Assembly (NCBI GenBank): GCA_964553915.1
Contig: CAZKMM010000045.1
Coordinates: forward strand, 1-18,345
Reading direction: 5' to 3'
DNA: 18,345 nucleotides
Source of the DNA: CAZKMM01 sp964553915
GTDB taxonomy: Bacteria > RBG-13-61-14 > DRUE01
Below, piece after piece: positions 6,623-14,286 of the stretch (the first letter of the stretch is position 1; every line of letters begins with the position of its first letter). The position numbers and the translations under genes are program-made. Below the pieces are notes generated by a model. The model saw nothing but the letters and a program-made list of their open reading frames with translations, ran no database searches and had not been told where the DNA came from.

Positions 6623-8251
6623 ATGAAAAGATTAAAGAAGGCTTTAATAGCCAGCCTGATTTTATGCTTCAGCTCCCTCTTTGCTCAAGCGGTAGAAAAA
6701 ATTGACTGCTCCGCTCCGGTTAAAACCAGGCAGGGTTTGGTTAAAGGTAGGGAAGAAGCGGAGTTTTCCGCCTGCGTCTGGAAAGGGATTCCTTATGCTC
6801 AGCCACCCGTGGGGAAGCTTCGGCTTCGTGCCCCTCAACCCCCGCTTCCTCATCAAGGAATTCTGGAAGCTTATGAAGTAGGACCAATCTGCCCTCAGGC
6901 AGAGACGATTTTTGCTGGAGGAAGCATCAAGGAGCAGAGCGAAGATTGTTTATATTTAAATATCTGGCGTCCGCAAAAGCCAGGCTCGTTCCCGGTGATG
7001 GTCTGGTTTCACGGCGGTGGCTTCCGCCAGGGCTCGGGAGGATATCCTATGTATGATGGAGCCAGGCTCTCTGCAGAATATAATGTGGTGGTGGTGACGA
7101 TTAATTACCGGCTGGGGGCTCTGGGCTTTATGGCTTTGCCCGAGCTGACCCAGGAGGACCCGAATCATTCCAGTGGAAATTATGGCTTACTTGACCAGAT
7201 TCAAGCCCTGCGCTGGATTCAGGAAAATATCGCCAGCTTTGGTGGAGACCCGAATAATATCACCATCTTCGGGCAATCCGCGGGAGGGATGAGCACCTGT
7301 GCCCTGCTCGCTTCTCCTCTGGCAAAAGGATTATTTCATCGGGCAATAAGTATGAGCGGTTCCTGTTCTGATGCCACTCCGCTGGAAGAAGCCTATGAAA
7401 TGGGAAGAAGAATGGTGGAAAAAATTGGCTGTTCTGACAAAGGCAAGGAGCTTTTAGCCTGCCTTCGGCAAAAGCCAGCCCAAGATTTTGTCTTCAAGAT
7501 AAAAAACACCGTAATTAACGGAATGAAAGGGGGAATTACCTTTGACCTCAAAATAGATGGCTATGTTTTAAAAGAACAGCCCATTGATGCCATTGCCAAA
7601 GGCGAATTCAATAAAGTGCCAGTAATGGTTGGACATACCCGGGATGAGATTAAACTTTATACTATCTTCATTCCAGGAACAAGCCTCTGGTCAAAATGGT
7701 GGGTTAATCGCCTGCTGAAAAAACTTTTGGGTGAATATTACCCGGAAATAATGACAATGTATTCTTATTCTGATTACAAAAGACCGGTTCATCTTTTCTT
7801 TGCGGTTTGCGATGAGGCTTTTATCTCCCGGGGAGTGGACTCCGCAGAAAAACTATCTAAATATGTCCCGGTCTATCTCTATCGCTTTGACTGGGATGAT
7901 ACCAAGTTTCCCAATAAAATGGGAGCCTTTCACAGTCTAGATGTGCCTTTTGTTTTCGGGCATTTTACCCTGGATTCAGGGCTTGCTCGCCTGCTTGCCA
8001 ATAAAAAAGTGGTAGAAAAAGCCAAGCCTCTCTCCGAGCAAATGATGGCGTATTACACCAACTTTGCAAAATACGGAAATCCGAACAGAGATAATCTGCC
8101 TTACTGGACTGCTTATGCCCCGGAGAAAAAAGAAAGAATTATCTTTGATACCCCGATCAGGGTTGCTCCCATCGGAGAAAAAGAATTTGAAAGATATTCT
8201 TATTTCTCACAGTTTCAAATTATGGGAATGAAGCTGGAAAAAAAGAGGTAA
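6623..8251 (+). CDS. secreted type-B carboxylesterase (paralogue 1)
   Basis: This is an alpha/beta-hydrolase of the carboxylesterase type-B/cholinesterase family, 542 residues, which hydrolyses carboxylic esters. An N-terminal signal peptide (basic MKRLKK, hydrophobic core, AQA/V cleavage near residue 23) sends it out of the cytoplasm. Visible motifs are GIPYAQPPVG (56-64), EDCLYLNIWRP (107-117), the HGGGF oxyanion hole (130-134), and FGQSAGG with nucleophile Ser219. GHTRDE supplies the acid, probably Glu342, and GAFHSLDVPFVF the catalytic His437. Cysteines near 90 and 109 could form the conserved disulfide. AGGAGG lies 5 bases before the ATG. A paralogue of nearly the same length is at 10765-12369 on the same strand. 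The substrate cannot be told; glycan-, lipid- or aromatic-ester hydrolysis are all possible. Confidence 0.93.
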   Translation: MKRLKKALIASLILCFSSLFAQAVEKIDCSAPVKTRQGLVKGREEAEFSACVWKGIPYAQPPVGKLRLRAPQPPLPHQGILEAYEVGPICPQAETIFAGGSIKEQSEDCLYLNIWRPQKPGSFPVMVWFHGGGFRQGSGGYPMYDGARLSAEYNVVVVTINYRLGALGFMALPELTQEDPNHSSGNYGLLDQIQALRWIQENIASFGGDPNNITIFGQSAGGMSTCALLASPLAKGLFHRAISMSGSCSDATPLEEAYEMGRRMVEKIGCSDKGKELLACLRQKPAQDFVFKIKNTVINGMKGGITFDLKIDGYVLKEQPIDAIAKGEFNKVPVMVGHTRDEIKLYTIFIPGTSLWSKWWVNRLLKKLLGEYYPEIMTMYSYSDYKRPVHLFFAVCDEAFISRGVDSAEKLSKYVPVYLYRFDWDDTKFPNKMGAFHSLDVPFVFGHFTLDSGLARLLANKKVVEKAKPLSEQMMAYYTNFAKYGNPNRDNLPYWTAYAPEKKERIIFDTPIRVAPIGEKEFERYSYFSQFQIMGMKLEKKR

Positions 8252-8459
8252 TGCCAATTTTTACTTCTGGAGAAATTTTGCCTATAACCAACATAATTTG
8301 AGCAAATAACAATTTTTGAAAGTAAAGCCCGGTAAAGTTCAAAAGGCATCAGCAAACACCAGATTACTCCCAATACTTGAAGGTTCTAAAAGAAATGATA
8401 ATATAAATATCCAGAGTAATTTGAAAAATCGGAAAAATAAAATTAAAAAAATAAGAGGT
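8252..8459 (+). other. AT-rich spacer between esterase and tRNA-Leu
   Basis: This stretch has no convincing gene. It is AT-rich, increasingly so toward the tRNA, and no clear hairpin terminator follows the esterase stop. A weak promoter for the tRNA can be proposed at its right end (listed separately). Confidence 0.5.
8421..8449 (+). promoter_or_regulatory. possible promoter of tRNA-Leu
   Basis: TTGAAA (8421-8426) and TAAAAA (8444-8449) are separated by 17 bases and would place the transcription start a few bases before the tRNA. The region is so A-rich that chance matches are likely. Confidence 0.3.
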
Positions 8460-8547
8460 GCGAAAGTGGCGGAACTGGTAGACGCGCTGGATTCAGGATC
8501 CAGTGGCCGATAAGGCCGTGGGGGTTCGACTCCCCCCTTTCGCACCA
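8460..8547 (+). tRNA. tRNA-Leu(CAG)
   Basis: The 88-nt class II tRNA folds fully by hand. The acceptor GCGAAAG pairs with CTTTCGC, the anticodon stem CTGGA/TCCAG encloses TTCAGGA with anticodon CAG, and the long variable arm has GGCC/GGCC pairing around GATAA. The T arm GGGGG-TTCGACT-CCCCC is complete. Discriminator A and CCA are encoded. The long variable arm with CAG anticodon identifies leucine. The convergent acyl-CoA synthetase gene ends 31 bases further on and no terminator hairpin is seen. Confidence 0.96.
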
Positions 8548-8578
8548 GAAAATCTATTTAAATAGTAATTCCTTAAAT

Positions 8579-10435
8579 TTATTCTGCCTCTAACTTTTCC
8601 TCTTCTTTAATAATTCCCAAAAGCTTTTGCGCCAGAGGTTTGAAATTCCTTCGCTCCAATTTTCCTGCCGGAGAACGGGGTATCTCCTCCACCAACAATA
8701 CATATTTGGGCTTTTTATATCCAGCTAACTTTCCTTCACAATACTGGATAATATCCTCAGAAGTTAAATTTGCCCCGGGCTCAGCAACCACCAGCGCGGC
8801 TATGGCTTCTCCCCATCTTGGATGAGGAACCCCACATACTCCCACATCCTTTACCAAAGGATGAGTTTTTATCACCTCTTCTACCTCTTCAGGATATACC
8901 TTTTCCCCACCTGTATTAATTACTGTCGGACCTCTGCCAATAAAATGGAAATATCCCTCTTCATCAACTATTCCTTCATCTCCAACCAAAAACCACCTTT
9001 CTCCGTCAATCACCTTCCAGCTTTTTGCGGTTTTTTCCGGGTCTTTCCAGTATCCCAGAGCAATAAATCCCCCATAAGCCAGTTCCGCTCTCTCTCCCGG
9101 CAGGGCATCCTTACCAGCAAGAGGATTTATCGCTCGCACCGGATAAAGCCCGGAACGGGTAAGTTTGATTTTTAACTGCCCAATTTCCGAATCCCCGGGA
9201 GTAGACACCTGAGTAAAAGCGGTGCTTACCTCGGTGGTGCCTAATTCATCAAGTAGCACCACCCCGGGGATTCGCTCCAGAAGTCTCTTTTTAATATGAG
9301 GAGACCATCTCACGCCCGAGGAAATAATAGCGGACAGACTGCTAATATCATATTCCTTTCGTTCTAATTCCTCTAACATTGGAAGCGCATAAGCATCACC
9401 AACAATGACAATTAAATTTGCCTTCCATCTCTCCACGCTCTCCCAGAGCTCCTGGGGATTAAAGGGATGACGCTGAGTTAAATAAATGCTGGTTCCACCC
9501 GCAGCCCCGATTAAAGAAAAATTGGTCTCATAAGCAGCTCCGTGAAAAAGCTGAGCCGCAACAATCAGCCGAAGTTTTCCACCCATCAGTTTATAATTAA
9601 GCGAACTGCCCAAGAGCCTTAAAAATAAAGCATCCAAAACCCTGGAACCACGAGCCCTGGTAATCAGCCTTTTAAAAAACTGGCTCCGAACCAGCCAGCC
9701 GGGAAGAATTGGGGGCAATAAAACCTTTGCTTTTCTAAAAGCTTCCGGGTCCAGGTCCGGAAGCCTTTCCAGAAAAGGTCCCAGGGCACTGAGCATAATC
9801 ACATCCAGCCCCCGAACCCTCATTTTATAATCCCATACGGTCCCTTTAGGAAAACCGGTGGTTCCACCAGTATAAAAAAGAAAAGCAAAATCCGAGTTGG
9901 TTACCTTCCAGGGTAATTCCGGCTCACTGGGAGGATATTTCTGGATTAAATCAGAATAAACTACCCCGCCCTCCGGTGCCCGGGAGCCAAAGACAATCAC
10001 ATATCGTAATAATTCCAGCTCAGAAAGGATTTGCTCCAGCTGGGATAATTCCTCTTCTTCAATAAAAATCCCAGCCGAGTCTGAATCTTCCAGGATATAT
10101 TTTAGCTCGTTCGCGACAAATCGGGGATTAACATTTACCGGCACCGCTCCAATTCGGGAGAGGGCAAAATAAGCCTCCATCCATTCTATCCGGTTGAAGC
10201 TCATTATTGCGAATCGTTCTTCCTTTTTCACCCCCATATCTAAAAGAGCATTTGCCAGCCGGTTTACATTCCGGTCAAATTCTCGCCAGGTAAGAATTCG
10301 CTCTCCCTGAATAAAAGCCTGAACCTCAGGAATGGTTTGAGCAATAATCTTAAGCCTCCCACCCCAGGTATGCTGGCTCTGGTCTCCATCCGGGTAATTC
10401 TGGCGGTAGCTTTCAAAAGAGGAGATACCTGACAT
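8579..10435 (-). CDS. acyl-CoA synthetase (AMP-forming, ANL superfamily)
   Basis: This 618-residue enzyme activates a carboxylic acid with ATP to an acyl-adenylate and then an acyl-CoA in the cytoplasm. The ATP/AMP P-loop YTGGTTGFPKG is at 188-198. The A5 motif LLDELGTTE is at 394-402, the A7-A8 region GYWKDPEKT and LVGDEGIVDEEGYFHFIGR at 461-501, then TGGEKVYPEEVEEV, and the catalytic lysine in SPAGKLERR is Lys592. The hinge reads GRGPTVINTGG rather than GRxxD, as I recall from FadD3/FadD17-type steroid- and fatty-acid-CoA ligases. A segment of about 80 residues between A3 and A4 (205-285), with several Arg/Lys and hydrophobic stretches, is longer than in acetyl-CoA synthetases. An AAGGAGG ribosome site precedes the ATG. 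The gene stands alone, between two secreted esterases. Acid substrate unknown; medium/long-chain fatty or cyclic acid is my guess. Confidence 0.9.
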   Translation of the reverse strand: MSGISSFESYRQNYPDGDQSQHTWGGRLKIIAQTIPEVQAFIQGERILTWREFDRNVNRLANALLDMGVKKEERFAIMSFNRIEWMEAYFALSRIGAVPVNVNPRFVANELKYILEDSDSAGIFIEEEELSQLEQILSELELLRYVIVFGSRAPEGGVVYSDLIQKYPPSEPELPWKVTNSDFAFLFYTGGTTGFPKGTVWDYKMRVRGLDVIMLSALGPFLERLPDLDPEAFRKAKVLLPPILPGWLVRSQFFKRLITRARGSRVLDALFLRLLGSSLNYKLMGGKLRLIVAAQLFHGAAYETNFSLIGAAGGTSIYLTQRHPFNPQELWESVERWKANLIVIVGDAYALPMLEELERKEYDISSLSAIISSGVRWSPHIKKRLLERIPGVVLLDELGTTEVSTAFTQVSTPGDSEIGQLKIKLTRSGLYPVRAINPLAGKDALPGERAELAYGGFIALGYWKDPEKTAKSWKVIDGERWFLVGDEGIVDEEGYFHFIGRGPTVINTGGEKVYPEEVEEVIKTHPLVKDVGVCGVPHPRWGEAIAALVVAEPGANLTSEDIIQYCEGKLAGYKKPKYVLLVEEIPRSPAGKLERRNFKPLAQKLLGIIKEEEKLEAE

Positions 10436-10670
10436 TTTCGCCTCCTTCTGTCAGTTTGATGATGCTAAAATATCCCTTAGCCTTAAATACTCCCAAATGA
10501 TTATTTGCTCCTTCTTAAGTTAGCCAAGAATAAGGTTAAAAAGCTTTGTTTAACAAAATTCCAGAGAATCTTCCGCCTTAGGAAGGAAATAATTAGAGGA
10601 GACCGCTTATATCCCTTTCTAGACTTCATTATTTTTAAAAAATTTATCTATTTTCATACCTTACTTTTCA

Positions 10671-10700
10671 ATAATAACCGAAACAAAAAATTTTTGTCAA
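10671..10700 (-). promoter_or_regulatory. candidate promoter of the acyl-CoA synthetase
   Basis: On the minus strand a perfect TTGACA (plus 10695-10700) is followed after 18 bases by TATTAT (10671-10676, 5 of 6). It is the best minus-strand match in the spacer and would give a 5' leader of about 230 bases. Confidence 0.5.
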
Positions 10701-10711
10701 CCAAATTTTTA

Positions 10712-10739
10712 TTGACACTATTCTACCTGCTTTGATATT
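10712..10739 (+). promoter_or_regulatory. candidate promoter of the second esterase
   Basis: A perfect TTGACA (10712-10717) is followed after 16 bases by GATATT (10734-10739) or after 18 by TATTCT (10736-10741), each 4 of 6. The ATG at 10765 is close, with GGGAGG at 10754-10759, so the leader is short. The TTGACA lies 11 bases from the oppositely facing TTGACA of the minus-strand promoter. Confidence 0.5.
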
Positions 10740-10764
10740 CTTGGATTAAGAGAGGGAGGAAAAA

Positions 10765-12369
10765 ATGAGCAAGAAACTAATTGGGATTCTGGCTTTGGTA
10801 ATTTTCCTTTTGAGTGCCGGTGCAATTGCTCAAGAGATTTGTTCTCAGCCAGTAATGACCAGCGAAGGACTGGTTAAGGGAATTAAAGATTCCAGATATC
10901 CGGTTTGTGCCTGGCTGGGAATTCCTTATGCCCAGCCCCCGGTAGGCGAGCTCCGGTTTCGTGCTCCCCAGCCTCCCCAGGCTCATTCCGGGATTTTAGA
11001 AGCTGAGGAATTTGGACCTGCCTGCCTTCAAGAAAAATCTCTTTTCTCTGGCGGTAAAAGCATCTACGGATACAGCGAAGACTGTCTTACCTTAAATATC
11101 TGGCGACCAAACAAGAAGGGAAAATTCCCGGTAATGTTCTGGATTTATGGCGGTGGCTATACTGGTGGAGCCAGCAACTATGAAATGTATAATGGTGCCC
11201 GACTTTCTGCGGAGCAGGAAGTGGTAGTGGTCTCCATCAATTACCGCCTGAATATTTTTGGCTTTTTTGCCCATCCAGAGGCGAGTGAGGAAGACCCGAA
11301 CCATTCCAGCGGAAATTATGGCATTTTGGACCAGATTCAAGCTCTCAAGTGGGTAAAGAATAATATTGCTCATTTTGGAGGTGATGCGGAAAATATTACC
11401 ATTTTTGGAGAATCTGCTGGTGGGGTTTCGGTTTGTGCTCTTCTGGCTTCCCCTCTGACAAAGGGGCTGTTTCAAAGAGCAATCATAGAAAGTGGAGCCT
11501 GCGACCTGTTCGCACCAATTGAAAAAGGCTACAAAGATGGGGAGGAATTCGCGAAGTTTGCAGGCTGTGAGGGAAAAGATGTTTTATCCTGTTTGAGAGC
11601 AATACCAGCAAAGAAGTTGTTTCGGAAGTATAAGGCGAGCAAGTTCCCGGTCAGTGGTTATGTGGATGGATATGTTCTGCCCCAGCTTCCCATTGAGCTA
11701 ATTAAAAAAGGAGAATTCAATCAGGTGCCGGTAATAGTGGGAAATAATCGGGACGAGATGAACCTGTTTCTTATTCCAGCAGGGTATTATCTTCTTCCCG
11801 GATTTATTATCAAATCCATCCTGAAGAAGGCTTTGGGTGAAGAACTTTATCAAGAGGTGGAACAGCTTTATCCTCGGGATAAATTTGGCTGTATGGCAAA
11901 ACGAACTTTAATCGGAGGAAACGAAGCATTTAGCTCTCGGGGCTTTATGTCTGCAGAGGCAATCTCTGATTTTTCTACGGTTTATCTTTATCAATTTGAT
12001 TGGGATGATTACCCTCTGGGGAAATTGATGGGTGCCTTTCACGGGCTGGAAATCCCTTTTGTCTTTGGCAACACCAGGTTAAAAAGGGATTCCCTGCGGT
12101 TAGTGATGGGAACTAAAAAAGTGGCTAAAAAGGCAGAACCACTGGCAAAAATAATGATGAGCTACTGGGCTAATTTTGCCCGAAATGGAAACCCTGATGG
12201 AGAGGGTCTGCCAAAGTGGATTCCCTACCAAAAAGAAAATCGGCTAAGAATTCATTTTGACCTTCCCACCCTGGAAATGAAACCCATTCCCCCGGACCAG
12301 CTTGAGCGGTATCAGTTCTGGGCATCAATTGATGTCAACAAGCTGGAAGGATTTTTGGGCGGAGAATAA
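10765..12369 (+). CDS. secreted type-B carboxylesterase (paralogue 2)
   Basis: This 534-residue carboxylesterase type-B enzyme is a paralogue of the product of 6623-8251; the core around the active site is about two-thirds identical by eye. A signal peptide (MSKKL, hydrophobic stretch, AIA/Q near residue 22) predicts export. Motifs are GIPYAQPPVG, EDCLTLNIWRP (105-115), FGESAGG with Ser217, NNRDE with probable acid Glu331, and GAFHGLEIPFVF with His426. The oxyanion hole reads YGGGY (128-132) where paralogue 1 has HGGGF, and the base before the nucleophile is Glu rather than Gln. Both versions occur in active family members (cholinesterases have YGGG and GESAGG), so both paralogues should be catalytic but may differ in substrate. 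The stop is 13 bases from the convergent nagZ stop. Confidence 0.93.
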   Translation: MSKKLIGILALVIFLLSAGAIAQEICSQPVMTSEGLVKGIKDSRYPVCAWLGIPYAQPPVGELRFRAPQPPQAHSGILEAEEFGPACLQEKSLFSGGKSIYGYSEDCLTLNIWRPNKKGKFPVMFWIYGGGYTGGASNYEMYNGARLSAEQEVVVVSINYRLNIFGFFAHPEASEEDPNHSSGNYGILDQIQALKWVKNNIAHFGGDAENITIFGESAGGVSVCALLASPLTKGLFQRAIIESGACDLFAPIEKGYKDGEEFAKFAGCEGKDVLSCLRAIPAKKLFRKYKASKFPVSGYVDGYVLPQLPIELIKKGEFNQVPVIVGNNRDEMNLFLIPAGYYLLPGFIIKSILKKALGEELYQEVEQLYPRDKFGCMAKRTLIGGNEAFSSRGFMSAEAISDFSTVYLYQFDWDDYPLGKLMGAFHGLEIPFVFGNTRLKRDSLRLVMGTKKVAKKAEPLAKIMMSYWANFARNGNPDGEGLPKWIPYQKENRLRIHFDLPTLEMKPIPPDQLERYQFWASIDVNKLEGFLGGE

Positions 12370-12382
12370 AAATTTTCCCGGC

Positions 12383-13471
12383 TTAAGAAATTTTCGGGAA
12401 TTGGGATTTTGGGCTGATTTTCTCTACCAGAGCCTTATGCTCCGGGCAACCTATAATCTTAAAATCCTTGCGGTAAGACCGAAGAAAATTATTAAGAAAT
12501 TTATTTTTAACCTCCACCACCCTTTGATAACTAGAATAAACTCTCTCCCCGCTCAAAGCTCCGAATTTAACCGCTTCCATCAGAGCCTGAAAAATTCTTT
12601 CCACATTCTCTTCTCCCTCAGTGGTTAAAACCAGATCAGCTCCTGCCCGAAGAGCCATAAAAGCCCGGTCTTCTAAAGGAAGAAAATCCAGGGCTCCCAT
12701 TTCCAGAGAGTCAACAATTACCAGTCCAGAGAAGTTCAATTCCTTTCTAAGCAATTCCTGGATAATCTTTTCACTCAAACTGGCAGGATGATAAGGGTCA
12801 AGAGATGGAAAGAATAAATGACCGACCATAATCATCTCCACTCCAGATTCTATGGCTTTTTTGAAAGGCACCAGTTCCCGGGAATAAATCAATTCTTTAT
12901 CCGCATCAATTCTGGGCAGGGTTTGATGAGAATCCTCTTTGCCTGCGCCATGTCCGGGAAAATGTTTGGCACAGGCTATTATTCCCTGAGCTTGAATTCC
13001 CCGGATAAATCCAACTCCGAGCCGGGCAACCAGCTCCGGCTCTGAACCAAAAGAGCGGTCGCCAATTACCTGATTCTCTGGATTCAAATCCAAATCTAAA
13101 ACCGGAGCAAAATCCAGATTAATCCCTACCGCTCTTAGCTCTCTGCCCAGAGCTTCTCCCACCTGATAAGAAATCTTTTCATCTCCATATCTGCCCAGTA
13201 ATCGCATTGGGGGAAACTGGGTAAAAGGCTCTTTCAGGCGGTTCACTCTTCCCCCTTCCTGGTCTATGGCAATAAAGAGCGGATGCTCTGGGGAAAGCTC
13301 TGCCATTTTTTCAATCAGCGAGCGAAGATGAGCAGGAGAGCTGGTTTGCGGGAAAAGAATCACTCCTCCAACTTTCCCGGAACTTATCAGCTTTTTTATC
13401 TGCCGGCTAAGCTTATTAGCTTTTAATCCAACGATTATTAACTGCCCTATTATCCTTTCCAGTTCTTCCAT
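12383..13471 (-). CDS. nagZ: beta-N-acetylhexosaminidase NagZ (GH3)
   Basis: This 362-residue glycoside hydrolase family 3 enzyme is of the NagZ type. NagZ removes N-acetylglucosamine from GlcNAc-anhydroMurNAc peptides or other muropeptides during cell-wall recycling. Motifs are FIAIDQEGGRVNRL (67-79), GINLDFAPVLDL (116-127), AKHFPGHG (168-175) and the general acid/base loop EDSHQTLP, with Asp180 and His182. VIVDSLEMGAL contains the nucleophile Asp254. No signal peptide or lipobox is present, so it should be cytoplasmic, as in Gram-negative recycling. The C-terminus runs past the single domain by only a short helical tail; there is no second GH3 domain. Its ATG overlaps the permease stop by one base (TAATG), so it is translationally coupled to the peptide importer upstream. 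Confidence 0.93.
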   Translation of the reverse strand: MEELERIIGQLIIVGLKANKLSRQIKKLISSGKVGGVILFPQTSSPAHLRSLIEKMAELSPEHPLFIAIDQEGGRVNRLKEPFTQFPPMRLLGRYGDEKISYQVGEALGRELRAVGINLDFAPVLDLDLNPENQVIGDRSFGSEPELVARLGVGFIRGIQAQGIIACAKHFPGHGAGKEDSHQTLPRIDADKELIYSRELVPFKKAIESGVEMIMVGHLFFPSLDPYHPASLSEKIIQELLRKELNFSGLVIVDSLEMGALDFLPLEDRAFMALRAGADLVLTTEGEENVERIFQALMEAVKFGALSGERVYSSYQRVVEVKNKFLNNFLRSYRKDFKIIGCPEHKALVEKISPKSQFPKIS

Positions 13472-14286
13472 TACCAGCCCCTTCTGGCTTTTTCTTCTAC
13501 CCGAAAATAATCCGCGAGAAAATCACCTAAAAGATTAAAACTGATAATCAAAATAAAAACCGCCAGACCTGGAAAAATCGTTAAATGCGGGGCGGTGCGA
13601 AGAAAATTCAACCCGTGATTCAAAAGCGTGCCATAGCTGGGAAGTTTCTGGGTGCCCAGACCAAGAAAGCTTAAAGAGGCTTCTGCCAGAATAGCTGAGG
13701 CAACTCCAAAACTTGCCTGAACCAGAACCGGTCCCAGTAGATTAGGCGCTAGATGGCGAAAAATAATCCGAAACCAGCCCGCACCTATTGCCCGAGCAGA
13801 TTCAAAATAAGCTTTTTCTCTCTCTACCAGAACCTGTCCCCGAACCAATCTGGCATAACCGGTCCAGCCCAGAAGACTTAAAGCAAAAATTACATTCCCC
13901 AAACCCGGTCCTAACACCGCGGTGAGGGCAATAGCAAGGAGAATCCCGGGAAAGGCAAGAAGTAAATCTATTATCCTCATAATCATCTGGTCAACCGCTC
14001 CACCCATCACTCCGGAAAAAGCTCCTACCAAAAATCCAACCAGAGCAGAAATCATAACCACGCTCACTCCCACCAAAAGAGAAACCCGGGCACTATATAT
14101 GATTAAAGAAAATAAATCTCTTCCCAGTTTATCCTGACCAAGAAGATGAGCTCTGGAAGGAGGTTCTAGCCCCTGGCAGAGGTTCTGTTCAAAAGGAGAA
14201 TAAGGAGCGAGCAGAGGAGCAAAAATTCCCATTATCAGGAAAGCCAAAAGCACTCCGAGCACCAGATAAAAAACCGGTTTTCTCAT
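13471..14286 (-). CDS. peptide-type ABC transporter permease (DppC/OppC family)
   Basis: This inner-membrane permease (271 residues) belongs to the DppC/OppC half of peptide/nickel importers. After the first membrane segment (about 5-27) comes the typical LLGQDKLGRDLFSLIIYSAR (48-67), followed by four or five further membrane segments. The EAA loop that docks the ATPase is visible as YFESARAIGAGWFRIIFRHL (160-179). LAEASLSFLGLG is also a family hallmark. It overlaps the upstream permease by ATGA and the downstream nagZ by TAATG. No ATPase gene is adjacent on either side, so the energising subunits must come from elsewhere. Confidence 0.93.
   Translation of the reverse strand: MRKPVFYLVLGVLLAFLIMGIFAPLLAPYSPFEQNLCQGLEPPSRAHLLGQDKLGRDLFSLIIYSARVSLLVGVSVVMISALVGFLVGAFSGVMGGAVDQMIMRIIDLLLAFPGILLAIALTAVLGPGLGNVIFALSLLGWTGYARLVRGQVLVEREKAYFESARAIGAGWFRIIFRHLAPNLLGPVLVQASFGVASAILAEASLSFLGLGTQKLPSYGTLLNHGLNFLRTAPHLTIFPGLAVFILIISFNLLGDFLADYFRVEEKARRGW

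Larger units (their letters stand above)
10436..10764. other. divergent regulatory region between acyl-CoA synthetase and esterase 2
   Basis: This 329-base AT-rich spacer separates two divergent genes. No convincing coding frame is present. It holds a back-to-back promoter pair at 10671-10739 whose -35 boxes form an inverted repeat (TGTCAA ... TTGACA, 11 bases apart). That leaves a leader of about 230 bases before the acyl-CoA synthetase, in which I see only a small hairpin (CTTCC, six-base loop, GGAAG, around 10570-10590) and the ribosome site. Confidence 0.5.

Noticed and set aside
8316..8513. 65-codon plus-strand frame (and a minus-strand one) over tRNA-Leu
   Set aside because: Runs through the tRNA gene, which explains the apparent coding potential.
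10467..10496. Alternative minus-strand promoter TTGGGA-18-TATTTT near the acyl-CoA synthetase
   Set aside because: Only 4 of 6 matches in both boxes in AT-rich DNA; the pair at 10671-10700 is much better, though use of both cannot be excluded.
10505..10735. 76-codon plus-strand frame in the spacer before esterase 2
   Set aside because: Low-complexity Lys/Phe/Leu product in AT-rich DNA, no ribosome site, and it overlaps the candidate promoters.
11092..11475. 127-codon minus-strand frame inside esterase 2
   Set aside because: Antisense shadow of a well-supported esterase; a similar antisense frame occurs at the same place in esterase 1, which reflects shared coding sequence.
12375..12400. Terminator between esterase 2 and nagZ (TTCCCG ... 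CGGGAA)
   Set aside because: A 6-base stem with a 14-base loop and no clear T-run; too weak to call.
12302..12628. 108-codon plus-strand frame across the esterase 2/nagZ junction
   Set aside because: Overlaps the ends of two clear genes and shows no family features.
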